Positions 26,069 to 35,234 of a stretch of 64,000 nucleotides of DNA are shown piece after piece. Each line of letters begins with the position of its first letter. Within the stretch, counting starts at the first letter, position 1. Source of the stretch: Reclinomonas americana ATCC 50394 (Eukaryota; Jakobida; Jakobea; Jakobida). Below the pieces are notes generated by a model. The model had not been told where the DNA came from, made no database searches, and saw only the letters and a program-made list of their open reading frames with translations. Location: NCBI GenBank assembly GCA_048213135.1, contig PS015010.1, positions 1,860,001 to 1,924,000 of the forward strand. The letters are read 5' to 3'. The translations under genes and the position numbers were made by a program.

Positions 26069-28621
26069 TCAGGCTTCGGTTGTACTCTTTTTCTTAGCAG
26101 GGCCTTCCGATTTAATACTGAACTTGATCTTCGAATTTTCTTTATCGAGGTCGGCAATCATAACATCACCGGCTTTTATCGTCATGTTCAGAATTTCTTC
26201 TGCCAGCGGGTCTTCCAGGTATTTCTGAATGGCCCTGTGCAGTGGTCGTGCACCGAATTGAGAATCGTAACCTTTATCGGCAATGAAGTCCTTGGCTTCC
26301 GGTGTCAGCTCCATGGAGAAGCCGAGGTTGGCCAGGCGTTTCATTACACCTTTCATCAGGATGTCGATGATCTCGAAAATATCATCCTTGCTGAGCGAGT
26401 TGAACACCACCACGTCGTCGATCCTGTTCAGGAACTCGGGACTGAAGGTACGTTTCAGCGCTTTTTCAATCACGGCTTTATTGTTCTCTTCCGCATTCTC
26501 CATACGGGCCGCGGTAGCGAAACCTACACCATCGCCAAAATCTTTCAGCTGGCGGGCGCCGATATTCGAGGTCATAATGATAAGCGTATTCTTGAAATCC
26601 ACTTTACGGCCCAGGCCATCGGTCAGCATACCATCGTCGAGCACCTGCAGCAGGATGTTATAAATATCCGGGTGTGCTTTTTCGATCTCGTCGAGCAGGA
26701 TTACGCTGTATGGTTTACGTCTAACCCTTTCCGTTAGCTGTCCGCCTTCTTCATAACCTACATACCCGGGAGGCGCACCAATGAGGCGGCTTACGGTGAA
26801 TTTTTCCATGTACTCACTCATGTCGATCCTGATTAGCGCATCTTCGCTGTCGAACATATGACGGGCGAGCGAGCGGGCCAGTTCGGTTTTACCCACGCCT
26901 GTCGGCCCCAGGAAGATGAACGTACCGATCGGTTTCTTAGGATCTTTCAGGCCCACACGGTTACGCTGGATGGCTTTCACCACTTTGGATATAGCGTCCT
27001 GCTGGCCGATCACGGCACCTTTCAGATCGTCGGCCATTCGGCGGAGTTTCTCCGTTTCGGCCTGCACCATGCGCTTTACCGGTATGCCGGTCATCATGTT
27101 CACCACTTCGGCGATATCTTCTTCCTCAATCGGGAAACGCTTGTGTTTGCTTTCTTCCTCCCAGTCGCTTTTGGCTTTTTCCAGTTCTTCCTGCAAACGT
27201 TTTTCGGTATCGCGTAAAGAAGCGGCTTCTTCAAACTTCTGGCTCTTCACCACTTTATTCTTTTCCACTTTGATCTCTTCGATCTTTTTCTCAAGTTCGA
27301 TGATCTCGTTAGGAACATTGATGTTCTTGATGTGTTTGCGTGCACCCACTTCATCCAGTACGTCGATGGCTTTATCGGGCAGCAGGCGGTCGGTCATATA
27401 CCTGTCGCTCAGTTTTACGCAGGCCTCAATGGCTTCCTGGCTGTACGACACGTTATGGTAGTCTTCGTATTTGTTCTTGATGTTGTTGAGTATCTCTATG
27501 GTCTCTTCAACAGAAGGCTGATCCACGATCACTTTCTGGAAACGACGATCGAGTGCGCCGTCTTTTTCAATGTGCATCCTGTATTCATCCAGCGTGGAAG
27601 CGCCAATGCATTGCAGTTCGCCACGGGCCAGGGCTGGTTTGAAAATATTCGACGCGTCGAGTGAACCACTGGCGCCACCTGCACCCACGATGGTGTGTAT
27701 CTCATCAATGAACAGGATCACGTCACGGTTCTTTTCCAGTTCGTTCATGATCGCTTTCATACGTTCTTCAAACTGGCCGCGGTATTTGGTACCGGCAACG
27801 AGTGCTGCCAGGTCAAGACTTACCACTCTTTTATCAAACAGCACACGGGATACTTTACGCTGAACAATACGCAGCGCCAGGCCTTCCACAATGGCTGTTT
27901 TACCCACACCGGGTTCACCGATGAGGATGGGGTTATTCTTTTTACGACGGGAAAGTATCTGCGATACCCTTTCAATCTCGTTCTCACGACCTACGATCGG
28001 GTCAAGTGATCCATTCTCGGCCAGGCGGGTAATATCACGACCGAAATTGTCGAGCACCGGCGTTTTTGTTTTAGGCTGGTTAGCGCCTGCACCCCGCTGT
28101 GATTTCGGTTGCTGCCCGTACTGTTTTCTTTCTTCATCAAATTCATCATCCCCTTCGTCGCTGAATTCCGCGGAAGGCGGGTTGCTCGTCACAAAGCCCA
28201 GTTCATTTTTAAATACGTCGTAATCCACGTCAAACTGGTTCAGGATCTGGGTAGCAATATTTTCCTTGTTTTTCAGGATCGACAGCATCAGGTGTTCACT
28301 TTCCACCAGTGCGCTTTTTTGCGCTTTGGCTTCCAGTACCGTGATGCGGATCACCTTTTCCGCCTGCTTGGTAAGGGGAAGGGAATTAATGTTGGCGATG
28401 TTCTTACCGGTCTTATCCTTTACCGCCATTTCTATTTCCTTGCGTAGTTCAAAAAGGTCGATATTGAGTGACTTGAGTATTTTGACTGCCGTATTCTCTC
28501 CATCCCTGATCAGTCCCAGGACCAGATGCTCTGTTCCAATGAAATCATTTCCCAACCGGAGTGCTTCTTCGCGGCTGTAAGAGATGATCTCTTTTACCTG
28601 TGCTGAGAAATTGTTGTCCAT
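26069..28621 (-). CDS. clpC: ATP-dependent Clp protease ATP-binding subunit ClpC
   Basis: An 850-residue Hsp100 unfoldase. Two Clp-N repeats occupy about residues 1-150. Then come AAA module 1 ([24 protein letters not shown]), a UVR-containing middle segment ([15 protein letters not shown]) and AAA module 2 ([26 protein letters not shown]). A VGF loop (DGVGFATA), as used to dock ClpP, lies in the second module. The UVR segment and short middle domain mark it as ClpC, not ClpB. The ATG ending at 28621 ([11 protein letters not shown]) is preceded by a good promoter; an in-frame TTG 14 codons upstream lies inside the expected leader. clpP is not nearby. Confidence 0.95.
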   Translation of the reverse strand: MDNNFSAQVKEIISYSREEALRLGNDFIGTEHLVLGLIRDGENTAVKILKSLNIDLFELRKEIEMAVKDKTGKNIANINSLPLTKQAEKVIRITVLEAKAQKSALVESEHLMLSILKNKENIATQILNQFDVDYDVFKNELGFVTSNPPSAEFSDEGDDEFDEERKQYGQQPKSQRGAGANQPKTKTPVLDNFGRDITRLAENGSLDPIVGRENEIERVSQILSRRKKNNPILIGEPGVGKTAIVEGLALRIVQRKVSRVLFDKRVVSLDLAALVAGTKYRGQFEERMKAIMNELEKNRDVILFIDEIHTIVGAGGASGSLDASNIFKPALARGELQCIGASTLDEYRMHIEKDGALDRRFQKVIVDQPSVEETIEILNNIKNKYEDYHNVSYSQEAIEACVKLSDRYMTDRLLPDKAIDVLDEVGARKHIKNINVPNEIIELEKKIEEIKVEKNKVVKSQKFEEAASLRDTEKRLQEELEKAKSDWEEESKHKRFPIEEEDIAEVVNMMTGIPVKRMVQAETEKLRRMADDLKGAVIGQQDAISKVVKAIQRNRVGLKDPKKPIGTFIFLGPTGVGKTELARSLARHMFDSEDALIRIDMSEYMEKFTVSRLIGAPPGYVGYEEGGQLTERVRRKPYSVILLDEIEKAHPDIYNILLQVLDDGMLTDGLGRKVDFKNTLIIMTSNIGARQLKDFGDGVGFATAARMENAEENNKAVIEKALKRTFSPEFLNRIDDVVVFNSLSKDDIFEIIDILMKGVMKRLANLGFSMELTPEAKDFIADKGYDSQFGARPLHRAIQKYLEDPLAEEILNMTIKAGDVMIADLDKENSKIKFSIKSEGPAKKKSTTEA

Positions 28622-28660
28622 TTCGGTTAAATTTAGCTTGTACAATAATACTGATAATTT

Positions 28661-28689
28661 CAAAGATATGTTTTGCTGTAAAGTTCAAA
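28661..28689 (-). promoter_or_regulatory. Bacteroidota-type promoter of clpC
   Basis: On the minus strand, TTTG (28686-28689) and TATCTTTG (28661-28668) are separated by 17 bp. The -7 element matches TAnnTTTG exactly. Transcription would start near 28654, giving a leader of about 33 nt before the ClpC start. Confidence 0.65.
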
Positions 28690-28865
28690 TGTTAATATGT
28701 TGAAAAGTGCGGCGGAGTCAAACTGGCCGGGATTTTAGCCCGGTTTTAACAGTTTTTCCGGAGACGGGAACTACCCTTCTTTGGCAGCGGGGTCAGTTTG
28801 AAAAATTTCCTTTACTTTACAACCATCATCAACACCGGTCATCCACAATAAAACGTTTCCAAAAA

Positions 28866-29243
28866 ATGAATGTCAAAATAGATACCAAAGAAAAATTCAC
28901 TGTTATAACGCCGGATGAAACGGCCCTTCCTGCTAATATGACAGCGGAAATGAACGATCTGATGCTTTCCTACCTGTCAAAAGAAACTCCCCATATTGTA
29001 TTAAAAATGAATATGGTACAATCAGCCGACCCGGAAGTGCTGGACATGATCGCCGGGGTACAGCAGCAATTCTACCAGGAGAACCATTCTTTCGTAATCT
29101 GCGAATTACAGGAACCTGTGAAGCAGTTGTTAATGGAAAAAGACCTGCTCGATACCATGAATGTAACCCCCACCGAAAGCGAGGCCTGGGATATCCTGCA
29201 AATGGAGGAGATTGAGCGGGATTTGATGGATTGGGAAGACTGA
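28866..29243 (+). CDS. STAS-domain protein (anti-anti-sigma-like)
   Basis: A 125-residue protein whose pattern fits a single STAS domain: FTVITPDETALPANMTAEMNDLM, VLKMNMVQSADPEVLDMIAGVQQQFY, FVICELQEPVKQLLMEKDLLDTMNVTPTESEAWDIL. It ends in an acidic tail (EEIERDLMDWED). The conserved phospho-acceptor Ser of true anti-anti-sigma factors would lie at QSADPEVLD, where a serine is present. It sits about 190 bp upstream of rnz on the same strand. The ATG at 28866 was chosen because the upstream in-frame extension is not protein-like. Confidence 0.78.
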   Translation: MNVKIDTKEKFTVITPDETALPANMTAEMNDLMLSYLSKETPHIVLKMNMVQSADPEVLDMIAGVQQQFYQENHSFVICELQEPVKQLLMEKDLLDTMNVTPTESEAWDILQMEEIERDLMDWED

Positions 29244-29245
29244 TA

Positions 29246-29354
29246 TAATGAAGGAAGGAAGGAAGGAAAGAAGGAAGGAATAGAAGATGAATTGTGGTGT
29301 GTCGTCCGCGCCTGCATTCCTTCACTCCTTAACTCATTCATTCTTTCATTCCTT
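29246..29354. repeat. GAAGGAAG/CATTCCTTC imperfect inverted repeat
   Basis: Directly after the STAS gene there is a purine run of GAAGGAAGG words (29246-29280). The complementary CATTCCTTC and TTCATTCTTTCATTCC words lie at 29314-29354. It is the same word family as the stem at 3351-3415. It may act as a weak terminator between the STAS gene and rnz. Confidence 0.5.
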
Positions 29355-29431
29355 ATGCAGCGCATGCAGCTTTTTGGCAGTCTTTTTGCAGACAGGAGAC
29401 AGATTATTACACCGTAAACAAACCTTATAAC

Positions 29432-30343
29432 TTGCTGGCACTAACTATTTTGGGAAACAACTCTGCGATCCCGGCCTTTGACAGGTTCCCTACGGCGCAG
29501 GTTTTGCAGACGCAGGACGAAAGCTACCTCATCGATTGCGGCGAGGGTACGCAGATGCAGCTGGCCAGGTACAAGGTCAGGCGCAGTAAGATCAACCACA
29601 TCTTCATTTCCCATCTTCACGGCGATCATTATTTCGGGCTCATTGGCCTCATCACCAGCATGAGCCTGCTCAACCGTACGCAGGAGCTGCATATTTATGG
29701 GCCTGCCCCGCTGGAAATGATCCTTAACCTGCAACTACAGGCTGCAGACACTCACCTCTCCTATCCTTTACATTTTCACGCGATAAAAGAAGAAGGCATT
29801 TTAGTCGATGGTAAAAAAATGACGATAAGCTGCTTTCCCGTTCAGCACCGCATTGAATGCTGGGGCTTCCTGTTCAGGGAAAAGAAAAAACCACGCAAAA
29901 TTGACCCCGACAGGGCAGCCAGTTATGAAATACCCGCTTCCTATTTTGAGCAATTACAACTGGGTAAAGATTATGTAACGAAGAAGGGCACCATCATACC
30001 TAATGACGAAGTGACTACAGCAGCCGCGGCTCCTTTAACCTATGCGTACTGTGCCGATACCATCTATGACGAAACGATAGCAGAAAAAGTAAAAGGCGCA
30101 GACTTGCTGTACCACGAAACCACTTACCTACAGGACCTCCCCGAAAGAGCCGCAGCACGCTATCACAGCACCACCATACAAGCCGCCGCCATTGCCCGGA
30201 AAGCAGGCGTAAAAAAATTACTCATCGGGCATTTTTCTTCGAAGTATGAAACACTTGACCAGTTCCTGGTTGAGACTTCTGCTGTGTTTGAGAATACGGA
30301 GTTGGCGCTGGAGGGAATTTGTTATAGAATTACTAATTACTAA
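29432..30343 (+). CDS. rnz: Ribonuclease Z
   Basis: A 303-residue metallo-beta-lactamase-fold tRNA 3'-endonuclease. The zinc motif HLHGDHYFG is present, with further ligands in FPVQHRIECWGF, YCADTIYDE, HETTY and GHFSSKY. It processes tRNA 3' ends. The start is a TTG at 29432: the family begins M-x-ALTILGNNSA and no ATG is available upstream in frame. Its last codons and its stop lie inside an AATTAC-type interspersed repeat, so the natural C-terminus may have been replaced. Confidence 0.93.
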   Translation: MLALTILGNNSAIPAFDRFPTAQVLQTQDESYLIDCGEGTQMQLARYKVRRSKINHIFISHLHGDHYFGLIGLITSMSLLNRTQELHIYGPAPLEMILNLQLQAADTHLSYPLHFHAIKEEGILVDGKKMTISCFPVQHRIECWGFLFREKKKPRKIDPDRAASYEIPASYFEQLQLGKDYVTKKGTIIPNDEVTTAAAAPLTYAYCADTIYDETIAEKVKGADLLYHETTYLQDLPERAAARYHSTTIQAAAIARKAGVKKLLIGHFSSKYETLDQFLVETSAVFENTELALEGICYRITNY

Positions 30344-30536
30344 TTACGAATTACGAATGACGAATTACGAATTACGAATTACGAATGTTGCTGAAGACAA
30401 CAGTATTCAATATATGCGGGTCTCTATAATTCACTACATTTTTTAATAGGATTGTTGCTATTATAAATTCTACTTGAATCAACACGATTCGTAATTCGTA
30501 ATTAGTAATTCGTAATTAATTAGTAATTCGTAATTG
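30327..30536. repeat. Interspersed element with AATTACGAAT inverted-repeat ends
   Basis: Left arm 30327-30386 and right arm 30486-30536 are made of AATTACGAAT/ATTCGTAATT units in opposite orientation. They flank a core of about 100 bp that begins GTTGCTGAAGACAACAGTATTC. A second copy at 44282-44410 shares the arm words and core words (TGCTGA, CAGTATTCA). This looks like a small non-autonomous element or palindromic repeat family. Confidence 0.6.
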
Positions 30537-30542
30537 AAAACC

Positions 30543-31736
30543 CTACTCAATTTTAGTAACATTATTAAACCCATCCGCCATAATGAAGTTGTAAAAATCG
30601 GCGAACCATTTGCGCCACGATTGTTCGTTATGACGACCCTCTTCATCAATCACTGAATAGATCATAGCGGAAGAATGAGTGCCCAGTTCATCCATTACGT
30701 CTTCCATATCCTGCACATAAGACCCGCCTTCAAGACGTCCCATATAAAAAAAGAACTTACCGGTATTGCCTTTGGATAAAGAGTCCGTCATAGGACGAAT
30801 GGCGGGCGCCGTCCAGAAGGCAGGTGAGAAAATACCCGCCTTGCCAAACACGTCGGGCCGCCGCAGCATAGCGTAATAAGAGATGAGCCCGCCCATGGAA
30901 CTGCCTGCAATAATGGTATTGTCTTTCCCGGGCAGCGTTCTGTATTTTTCGTCGATAAAGTGCTTGAGTGTGGTGGCCAGGAATTCCACGTAAGCATCGC
31001 CCTCTCCTTTTCCGTATTTATCAAAATCGAAAGGATTGTATTCGTTCATGCGGCGGTTGCCATTATCAATACCCACTACAATGCAGGGGCGTTTTGTTTT
31101 ATTGCCCAGTGTGTCCAGGCATTCATCCACACCCCATTCGCCATAACCGGAAGTGTAATCATCAAAAAGGTTTTGTCCGTCGTGCATATACAGCACCGGG
31201 TAACGTTGTGTACTTTTCTCGTATCCTGCGGGCAGGTACACCCAGAGGCGGCGGTAGCGGTTGAGCTGTGGAATGTAAAAAGAGGTGTCGATGATATGAA
31301 CACCGGTTGTAGCGGTGTGCTGTTTGGGTGCTGGTGCAAAATCGTCGGACCAGCCCGCAATATTGAGGCTGATGGTGGTATCAGAACCCAGTCTCAGGAT
31401 ACTGTTGGGCACCTGCCCGCCTGTGGAGGTGGTCTGCACCTTGTTCCAGTTGCCTCTTGTGAATTTGAATTCCAATATACCTGAAGGCATATCCTTCAGC
31501 GTGACCACCAGCCTGTCGCCAACAGGCGTTAACAGGTATTGGGTGTTGCCCGGGTTCCAGCCATTAAAATTACCGGCAATGAAAATGCTGTCGGTTTTGT
31601 GCAAAGCCGGCGCAGCACTTACTTCTATGCGTACCGTGTATTGGGCTAAAGATGGGAAAGTGATACAAGCCAGTAACAGCAGCAAGAGGCTGCCGTTGAA
31701 TCGTTGGCGGTGTATGGATCTTTTTTGCCCGGTCAA
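30543..31736 (-). CDS. Secreted esterase (Fes/esterase D type) with N-terminal starch-binding-like domain
   Basis: A 397-residue exported protein. After the signal peptide (LLLLLLACITFPSLAQ) comes a domain of about 100 residues with IFIAGNFNGWNPGN, the hallmark of CBM20/CBM48-like modules. The catalytic part is a PF00756 alpha/beta hydrolase: YLPAGYEKSTQRYPVLYMHDGQNLFDD, the nucleophile in IIAGSSMGGLIS and a His in DEEGRHNEQSWRKWF. It probably hydrolyses an ester in the periplasm; the substrate is unknown. The only start consistent with the signal peptide is a TTG one base after the dapA stop, so translation is probably coupled to dapA. Confidence 0.82.
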   Translation of the reverse strand: MTGQKRSIHRQRFNGSLLLLLLACITFPSLAQYTVRIEVSAAPALHKTDSIFIAGNFNGWNPGNTQYLLTPVGDRLVVTLKDMPSGILEFKFTRGNWNKVQTTSTGGQVPNSILRLGSDTTISLNIAGWSDDFAPAPKQHTATTGVHIIDTSFYIPQLNRYRRLWVYLPAGYEKSTQRYPVLYMHDGQNLFDDYTSGYGEWGVDECLDTLGNKTKRPCIVVGIDNGNRRMNEYNPFDFDKYGKGEGDAYVEFLATTLKHFIDEKYRTLPGKDNTIIAGSSMGGLISYYAMLRRPDVFGKAGIFSPAFWTAPAIRPMTDSLSKGNTGKFFFYMGRLEGGSYVQDMEDVMDELGTHSSAMIYSVIDEEGRHNEQSWRKWFADFYNFIMADGFNNVTKIE

Positions 31737-31737
31737 T

Positions 31738-32616
31738 TTATTTTTTGAGGTATGCTTTTACCTTTTGGTGCAGGTGTTCACTCAACGGAACCACCGGAAG
31801 CCGCAGTACATTTTCGATAATGCCCAATTCATATAAGAACGCCTTTACACCTGCGGGATTATTTTCCGCGAACAACAGGTCATTACCTTCCAGGCATTGA
31901 TAGTGCAAGGGTCTTGCCAATGTAAAATCGCCGCGGAGGCTGTACCGCACCATATCCGAAAAGGCTTTGGGAAAACAGTTGGCCGCCACGCTGATGACAC
32001 CGTCCATGCCGCAGGCGATCAGCGGCAGCGTAAGATGATCATCGCCGCTCACCACCAGGAAGTTGTCCGGTCTGTCTCGGAGAATGTGCATGCACTGTAC
32101 CATGTTACCGCTGGCTTCTTTGATGCCGGCAATATTTTCCACAGCAGCAAGACGCAAGGTGGTTTCTGCCGTGAGGTTGCTCCCCGTTCTGCCGGGTACA
32201 TTGTATAAGATCACCGGCTTGGGACTGGCCGCGGCCAATGCTTTGTAATGCTGGTAAATGCCTTCCTGTGAAGGCTTGTTATAATAAGGACTGGCGCTGA
32301 GCACCGCAACGGCCTTATCCAATGGATAGGTCTGCAGGTTCTCTACCGTTTCCTTGGTATTGTTACCGCCAATGCCCACCACAACCGGTACGCGGCCATT
32401 TACTTTTTCGTAAGTATAATTGATGATGTCCAGCTTCTCCTGTTTCTCCAGTGTAGGCGTTTCCCCGGTAGTGCCCAGGGTTACCACGTACTCTACCCCA
32501 TCGTTGATGATAAAGTCAATCAGCCTGCCCAGGGCGTCAAAATCCACAGCCCCACCGGCTTTGAAAGGCGTAACAAGGGCTACACCCGTACCCTGCAATT
32601 GTGTGCGTAAGCTCAT
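31738..32616 (-). CDS. dapA: 4-hydroxy-tetrahydrodipicolinate synthase
   Basis: A 292-residue class I aldolase for lysine and diaminopimelate synthesis, condensing pyruvate with aspartate semialdehyde. The Schiff-base lysine is in GIKEASGN. The catalytic tyrosine is in VILYNVPGRTGSN. The N-terminal GTGVALVTPF and TLGTTGETPTL segments are diagnostic. It lies in a same-strand group downstream of the SnoaL-like and lipoprotein genes and upstream of the esterase. Confidence 0.95.
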   Translation of the reverse strand: MSLRTQLQGTGVALVTPFKAGGAVDFDALGRLIDFIINDGVEYVVTLGTTGETPTLEKQEKLDIINYTYEKVNGRVPVVVGIGGNNTKETVENLQTYPLDKAVAVLSASPYYNKPSQEGIYQHYKALAAASPKPVILYNVPGRTGSNLTAETTLRLAAVENIAGIKEASGNMVQCMHILRDRPDNFLVVSGDDHLTLPLIACGMDGVISVAANCFPKAFSDMVRYSLRGDFTLARPLHYQCLEGNDLLFAENNPAGVKAFLYELGIIENVLRLPVVPLSEHLHQKVKAYLKK

Positions 32617-32664
32617 TCCCGAATTTTTGGTGAAGATAAAAAAATCGCCGCACAGTTCATCGTA

Positions 32665-33060
32665 TTACTCAGCCCCTGTAATCTTAGGTGGTGTAAAACG
32701 GATCAGTTCCAGGTCACGTAATAACAGCCACCCGTGAATGGTATCACTTTCGGAAGAAAGGCTGCCAACCTGTATATACTTATCCCCTGCCCGGTATCCC
32801 TGTATAAAACTTTTCTTAAGCAGGTAGTCTTTCCGCCTGGCCAATACGCGGGGCTCATCAAAAAGATAGGCCGTATCGCTGGCTACAGCATAACTGTTAC
32901 ATACCGAACTGTCTACCTGCACACCGGCATCAATGGTATCTGAACCCGCCGGGGTCTTGTTTTCCGCAGTTTCGTTCTTTGTACCGCCCGGTTGATTGCC
33001 GTTACAGGAAAACAGGGTAAGTCCGAGCAACCCTGTAAAAATTAAGAAATGTATCCGCAT
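32665..33060 (-). CDS. Small lipoprotein, possibly SH3-like
   Basis: A 131-residue lipoprotein with the signal peptide ending in LFSC (Cys19). A Thr/Asn/Gly-rich linker leads to a beta-rich region (SYAVASDTAYLFDEPRVLARRKDYLLKKSFIQGYRAGDKYIQVG ... GWLLLRDLELI) that reads like a bacterial SH3-like fold, a common wall- or peptide-binding module. No enzyme motif was seen. It is 17 bp downstream of the SnoaL-like gene and 48 bp upstream of dapA. Confidence 0.7.
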   Translation of the reverse strand: MRIHFLIFTGLLGLTLFSCNGNQPGGTKNETAENKTPAGSDTIDAGVQVDSSVCNSYAVASDTAYLFDEPRVLARRKDYLLKKSFIQGYRAGDKYIQVGSLSSESDTIHGWLLLRDLELIRFTPPKITGAE

Positions 33061-33077
33061 TGTTTTCAGTTTTGTTT

Positions 33078-33512
33078 TTACACCAGTTCCGCATTGCCGG
33101 TCATGTATTTCAGGTCGTATTTAAAGTGATTGATCCGCCAGCCGCCGGGCACCCTCGCCAGGCGGATATCATAGGTGCCGGTAAACTCACGCGTTTTACC
33201 GTTCACTGCCGATGCCTTGTAATGCGTAGCGGTGGCATAAGCAAACACAACAGCGCTGATGTTATCGATCGTTACCAGGTAGTTGCCGGCAAGATGATTA
33301 ACTGAATCAATTCCTTCAAAACCCTTTGCCCATAAAGCACAGATAGCAACGGCAGATTTCTCCCCCTTATCCCCGCCCAGGGAAGACATATCGAAGAACA
33401 CTTTTTCCGTGAACACTTCCTTTTCGAGTTTATCCCATTGCAAACTATCGGTATATATGAACAGTTTATTAACAACTTCAATGATCTCATCGCGTACAGA
33501 GAATTTTTCCAT
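33078..33512 (-). CDS. SnoaL/NTF2-like protein
   Basis: A 144-residue cytoplasmic protein of the NTF2-like superfamily. An N-terminal helix pair (RDEIIEVVNKLFIYTDSLQWDKLEKEVFTEKVFFDMSSLGG) and the closing strands (GTYDIRLARVPGGWRINHFKYDLKYMTGN) match the SnoaL-like layout. The conserved Trp and Phe of the GGWRI-x-HF segment are present. The substrate is unknown. It is the first gene of a probable operon with the lipoprotein, dapA and the esterase. Confidence 0.75.
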   Translation of the reverse strand: MEKFSVRDEIIEVVNKLFIYTDSLQWDKLEKEVFTEKVFFDMSSLGGDKGEKSAVAICALWAKGFEGIDSVNHLAGNYLVTIDNISAVVFAYATATHYKASAVNGKTREFTGTYDIRLARVPGGWRINHFKYDLKYMTGNAELV

Positions 33513-33615
33513 GGTTGGGTTATTTGAGTATAAATATACGAAGGCTGTATGCTGGGAAAGTATCTGGGAAAAAATAGATGGTGTCCCGCAAAGCCGCGAA
33601 GGCGTTTAGCTGATG

Positions 33616-33989
33616 GATTAGGTTATATAACCTGGCTGATTACGTTATCCTACCTAAGCGGATACGTTACCTAACCTAAAGGATTACGTTCATCAACCTG
33701 AACGATTAGGTTATCCCACCTAATGAAATACGTTACCCAACCTAATGGTTTACGTCACCTAACCTAAAGGATTACGTTATGCTACCTAACCGGATACGTT
33801 ACCTAACCTAAAGGATTACGTTCATCAACCTGAACGATTAGGTTATCTCACTTAATGAAATACGTTACCCAACCTAATGGTTTACGTCACCTAACCTAAA
33901 GGATTACGTTATCTGACCTAACCGATCACGTTCCCCAACCTAACCGATTAGGTTACCCTACCTAACGGGACAGGTTACCTAACCTAATG
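33616..33989. repeat. Tandem array of 17 x 22-bp units (array A)
   Basis: Seventeen 22-bp units of the type GATTACGTTA-CC-ACCTAACC run without interruption from 33616 to 33989, ending in a partial unit. Units differ at a few positions, and a six-unit block of 132 bp (from 33660) is repeated almost exactly at 33792. Many units are quasi-palindromes (ATTAGGT ... ACCTAAT). The array contains no real gene. The period is close to two helical turns, so binding sites would lie on one face of the DNA. Confidence 0.9.
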
Positions 33990-34083
33990 GATTACCTTTT
34001 TTAGTCGACATCCTTTTAGCAGGTGTACAATAATGTATAAATGCAGAAACCACAGTAGTACTAAAGCCGAATCAAGGAACCGA

Positions 34084-34163
34084 CCGGAAAACGCGATGTA
34101 ATCGTTTTCCGGGGTCTTTTGGCGCCTGTCCCGATGAGGAACGATATCGGGAGTTCTTTTTTG
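34084..34163 (+). ncRNA. Two consecutive hairpins between repeat arrays, possible small RNA with terminator
   Basis: A perfect 10-bp stem CCGGAAAACG/CGTTTTCCGG (34084-34112, 9-nt loop) is followed by TCCCGAT/ATCGGGA (34129-34152) and then GTTCTTTTTT, an intrinsic terminator. No gene ends just upstream, so the terminator needs a transcript that begins between the arrays. A small RNA is one explanation. I found no clear promoter and no known RNA family. The rest of 33990-34296 shows nothing else recognisable. Confidence 0.35.
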
Positions 34164-34296
34164 GACAAGCTAAAAAGAACATAAAAAATAGATGTTAGAA
34201 GTATGATGTGGTGCCCTCCACTAATCGAAAAATCCGCTAAGTTGCCCCTCGAAGAACGCCAGGTTAACCTTCCCGAACTCTGAAAAACCTAATGGA

Positions 34297-34672
34297 GATA
34301 GGTCCCTAACCTATCGGCGATACGTTACCCAACCTAACCCGGATAGGTCCCAAACCTATCGGCGATACGTTACCCAACCTAACGAGGATAGGTTCCTAAC
34401 CTATCGTGGATACGTCACCCCACCTAACCCGGATAGATCCCAAACCTATCAGGGATACGTTACCCTACCTAACCGGAATAGGTCCTCAACCTATCGGGGA
34501 TACGTTACCCTACCTAACCGGAATAGGTCCTCAACCTATCGGGGATACGTTACCCTACCTAACCCGGATAGGCCCCAAACCTATCGGGGATACGTTACCC
34601 TACCTAACCGGAATAGGTCCTCAACCTATCGGGGATACGTTACCCTACCTAACCCGGATAGGTTCATGGCTT
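34297..34672. repeat. Tandem array of 45-bp units (array B)
   Basis: About eight 45-bp units: GATACGT recurs every 45 bp from 34319 to 34634. Each unit joins a GATACGTTACCC-ACCTAACC half, related to the array A unit, to a GATAGGT-N5-ACCTATC half that is a 7-bp dyad. Because 45 is divisible by three, the array gives a spurious repetitive open frame (GDTLPYLTGIGPQPI...). It is followed by a TTCCTTCATTCTTTC tract (34670-34717) and then the HTH gene. Confidence 0.9.
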
Positions 34673-34802
34673 CTTCCTTCATTCCTTCATTCTTTCATTC
34701 TTTCCTTCCTTCATTTAACATTACTGTATTGCACAAACCCGCACCCGTATTTTACATGGAAATGGTTAACTTGGAGCGACCAAAACCAAATACATTTGTA
34801 CC

Positions 34803-35213
34803 ATGACAGCCAGTAACAGAACCATACACCAGGGCCGCAACGTGAAACGATTTCGTGAAATGCTGGGCATAAAGCAGGACGCCCTTGCCGCCGACCTGGG
34901 CGATGACTGGAACCAGCAAAAGATATCTCTGCTGGAGCAGAAGGAAACCATCGACGACAGGCTGCTGCAACAACTATCCGCAGCACTGAAAATACCCGTG
35001 GAAGCGATTGAGAATTTTGATGAGGAGCAGGCGGTGAATGTGATTGCGAATACGTTTGGTGACTATGCTTTTAACTATGGGACAACAAATGTTCATCCCA
35101 TTGACAAACTCATGCAACTGCATGAAGATAAGATAGCACTGTATGAACGGATGCTGAAGGAGAAGGATGAGATGATGCAGGAACTGAAGCGACTTTTGGA
35201 GAGGGGCAAATAG
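34803..35213 (+). CDS. Small HTH (XRE-like) DNA-binding protein with C-terminal coiled coil
   Basis: A 136-residue protein. Residues about 10-70 form a Cro/C1-type helix-turn-helix (GRNVKRFREMLGIKQDALAADLGDDWNQQKISLLEQKETIDDRLLQQLSAALKIPVEAIENF). The C-terminal 35 residues are charged and helical (LHEDKIALYERMLKEKDEMMQELKRLLERGK), probably a dimerising coiled coil. A TACATTTG box (34791-34798), with CTTG 17 bp upstream, lies only 4 bp before the ATG, so the message would be nearly leaderless. It sits directly downstream of the two tandem arrays, which are candidate binding sites. That link is inference. Confidence 0.85.
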   Translation: MTASNRTIHQGRNVKRFREMLGIKQDALAADLGDDWNQQKISLLEQKETIDDRLLQQLSAALKIPVEAIENFDEEQAVNVIANTFGDYAFNYGTTNVHPIDKLMQLHEDKIALYERMLKEKDEMMQELKRLLERGK

Positions 35214-35234
35214 CCCTTTTCTTAAAATATTATA

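Noticed and set aside
28707-28865. Upstream extension of the STAS gene
   Set aside because: The 53 extra codons cover the clpC/STAS promoter region and are not protein-like.
33616-34672. CRISPR array
   Set aside because: The units are contiguous or two-part tandem repeats without unique spacers, and there are no cas genes.
34406-34816. 136-codon repetitive open frame (GDTLPYLTGIGPQPI repeats)
   Set aside because: It is the translation of the 45-bp repeat, which happens to be divisible by three; it has no start context and runs into the HTH promoter.
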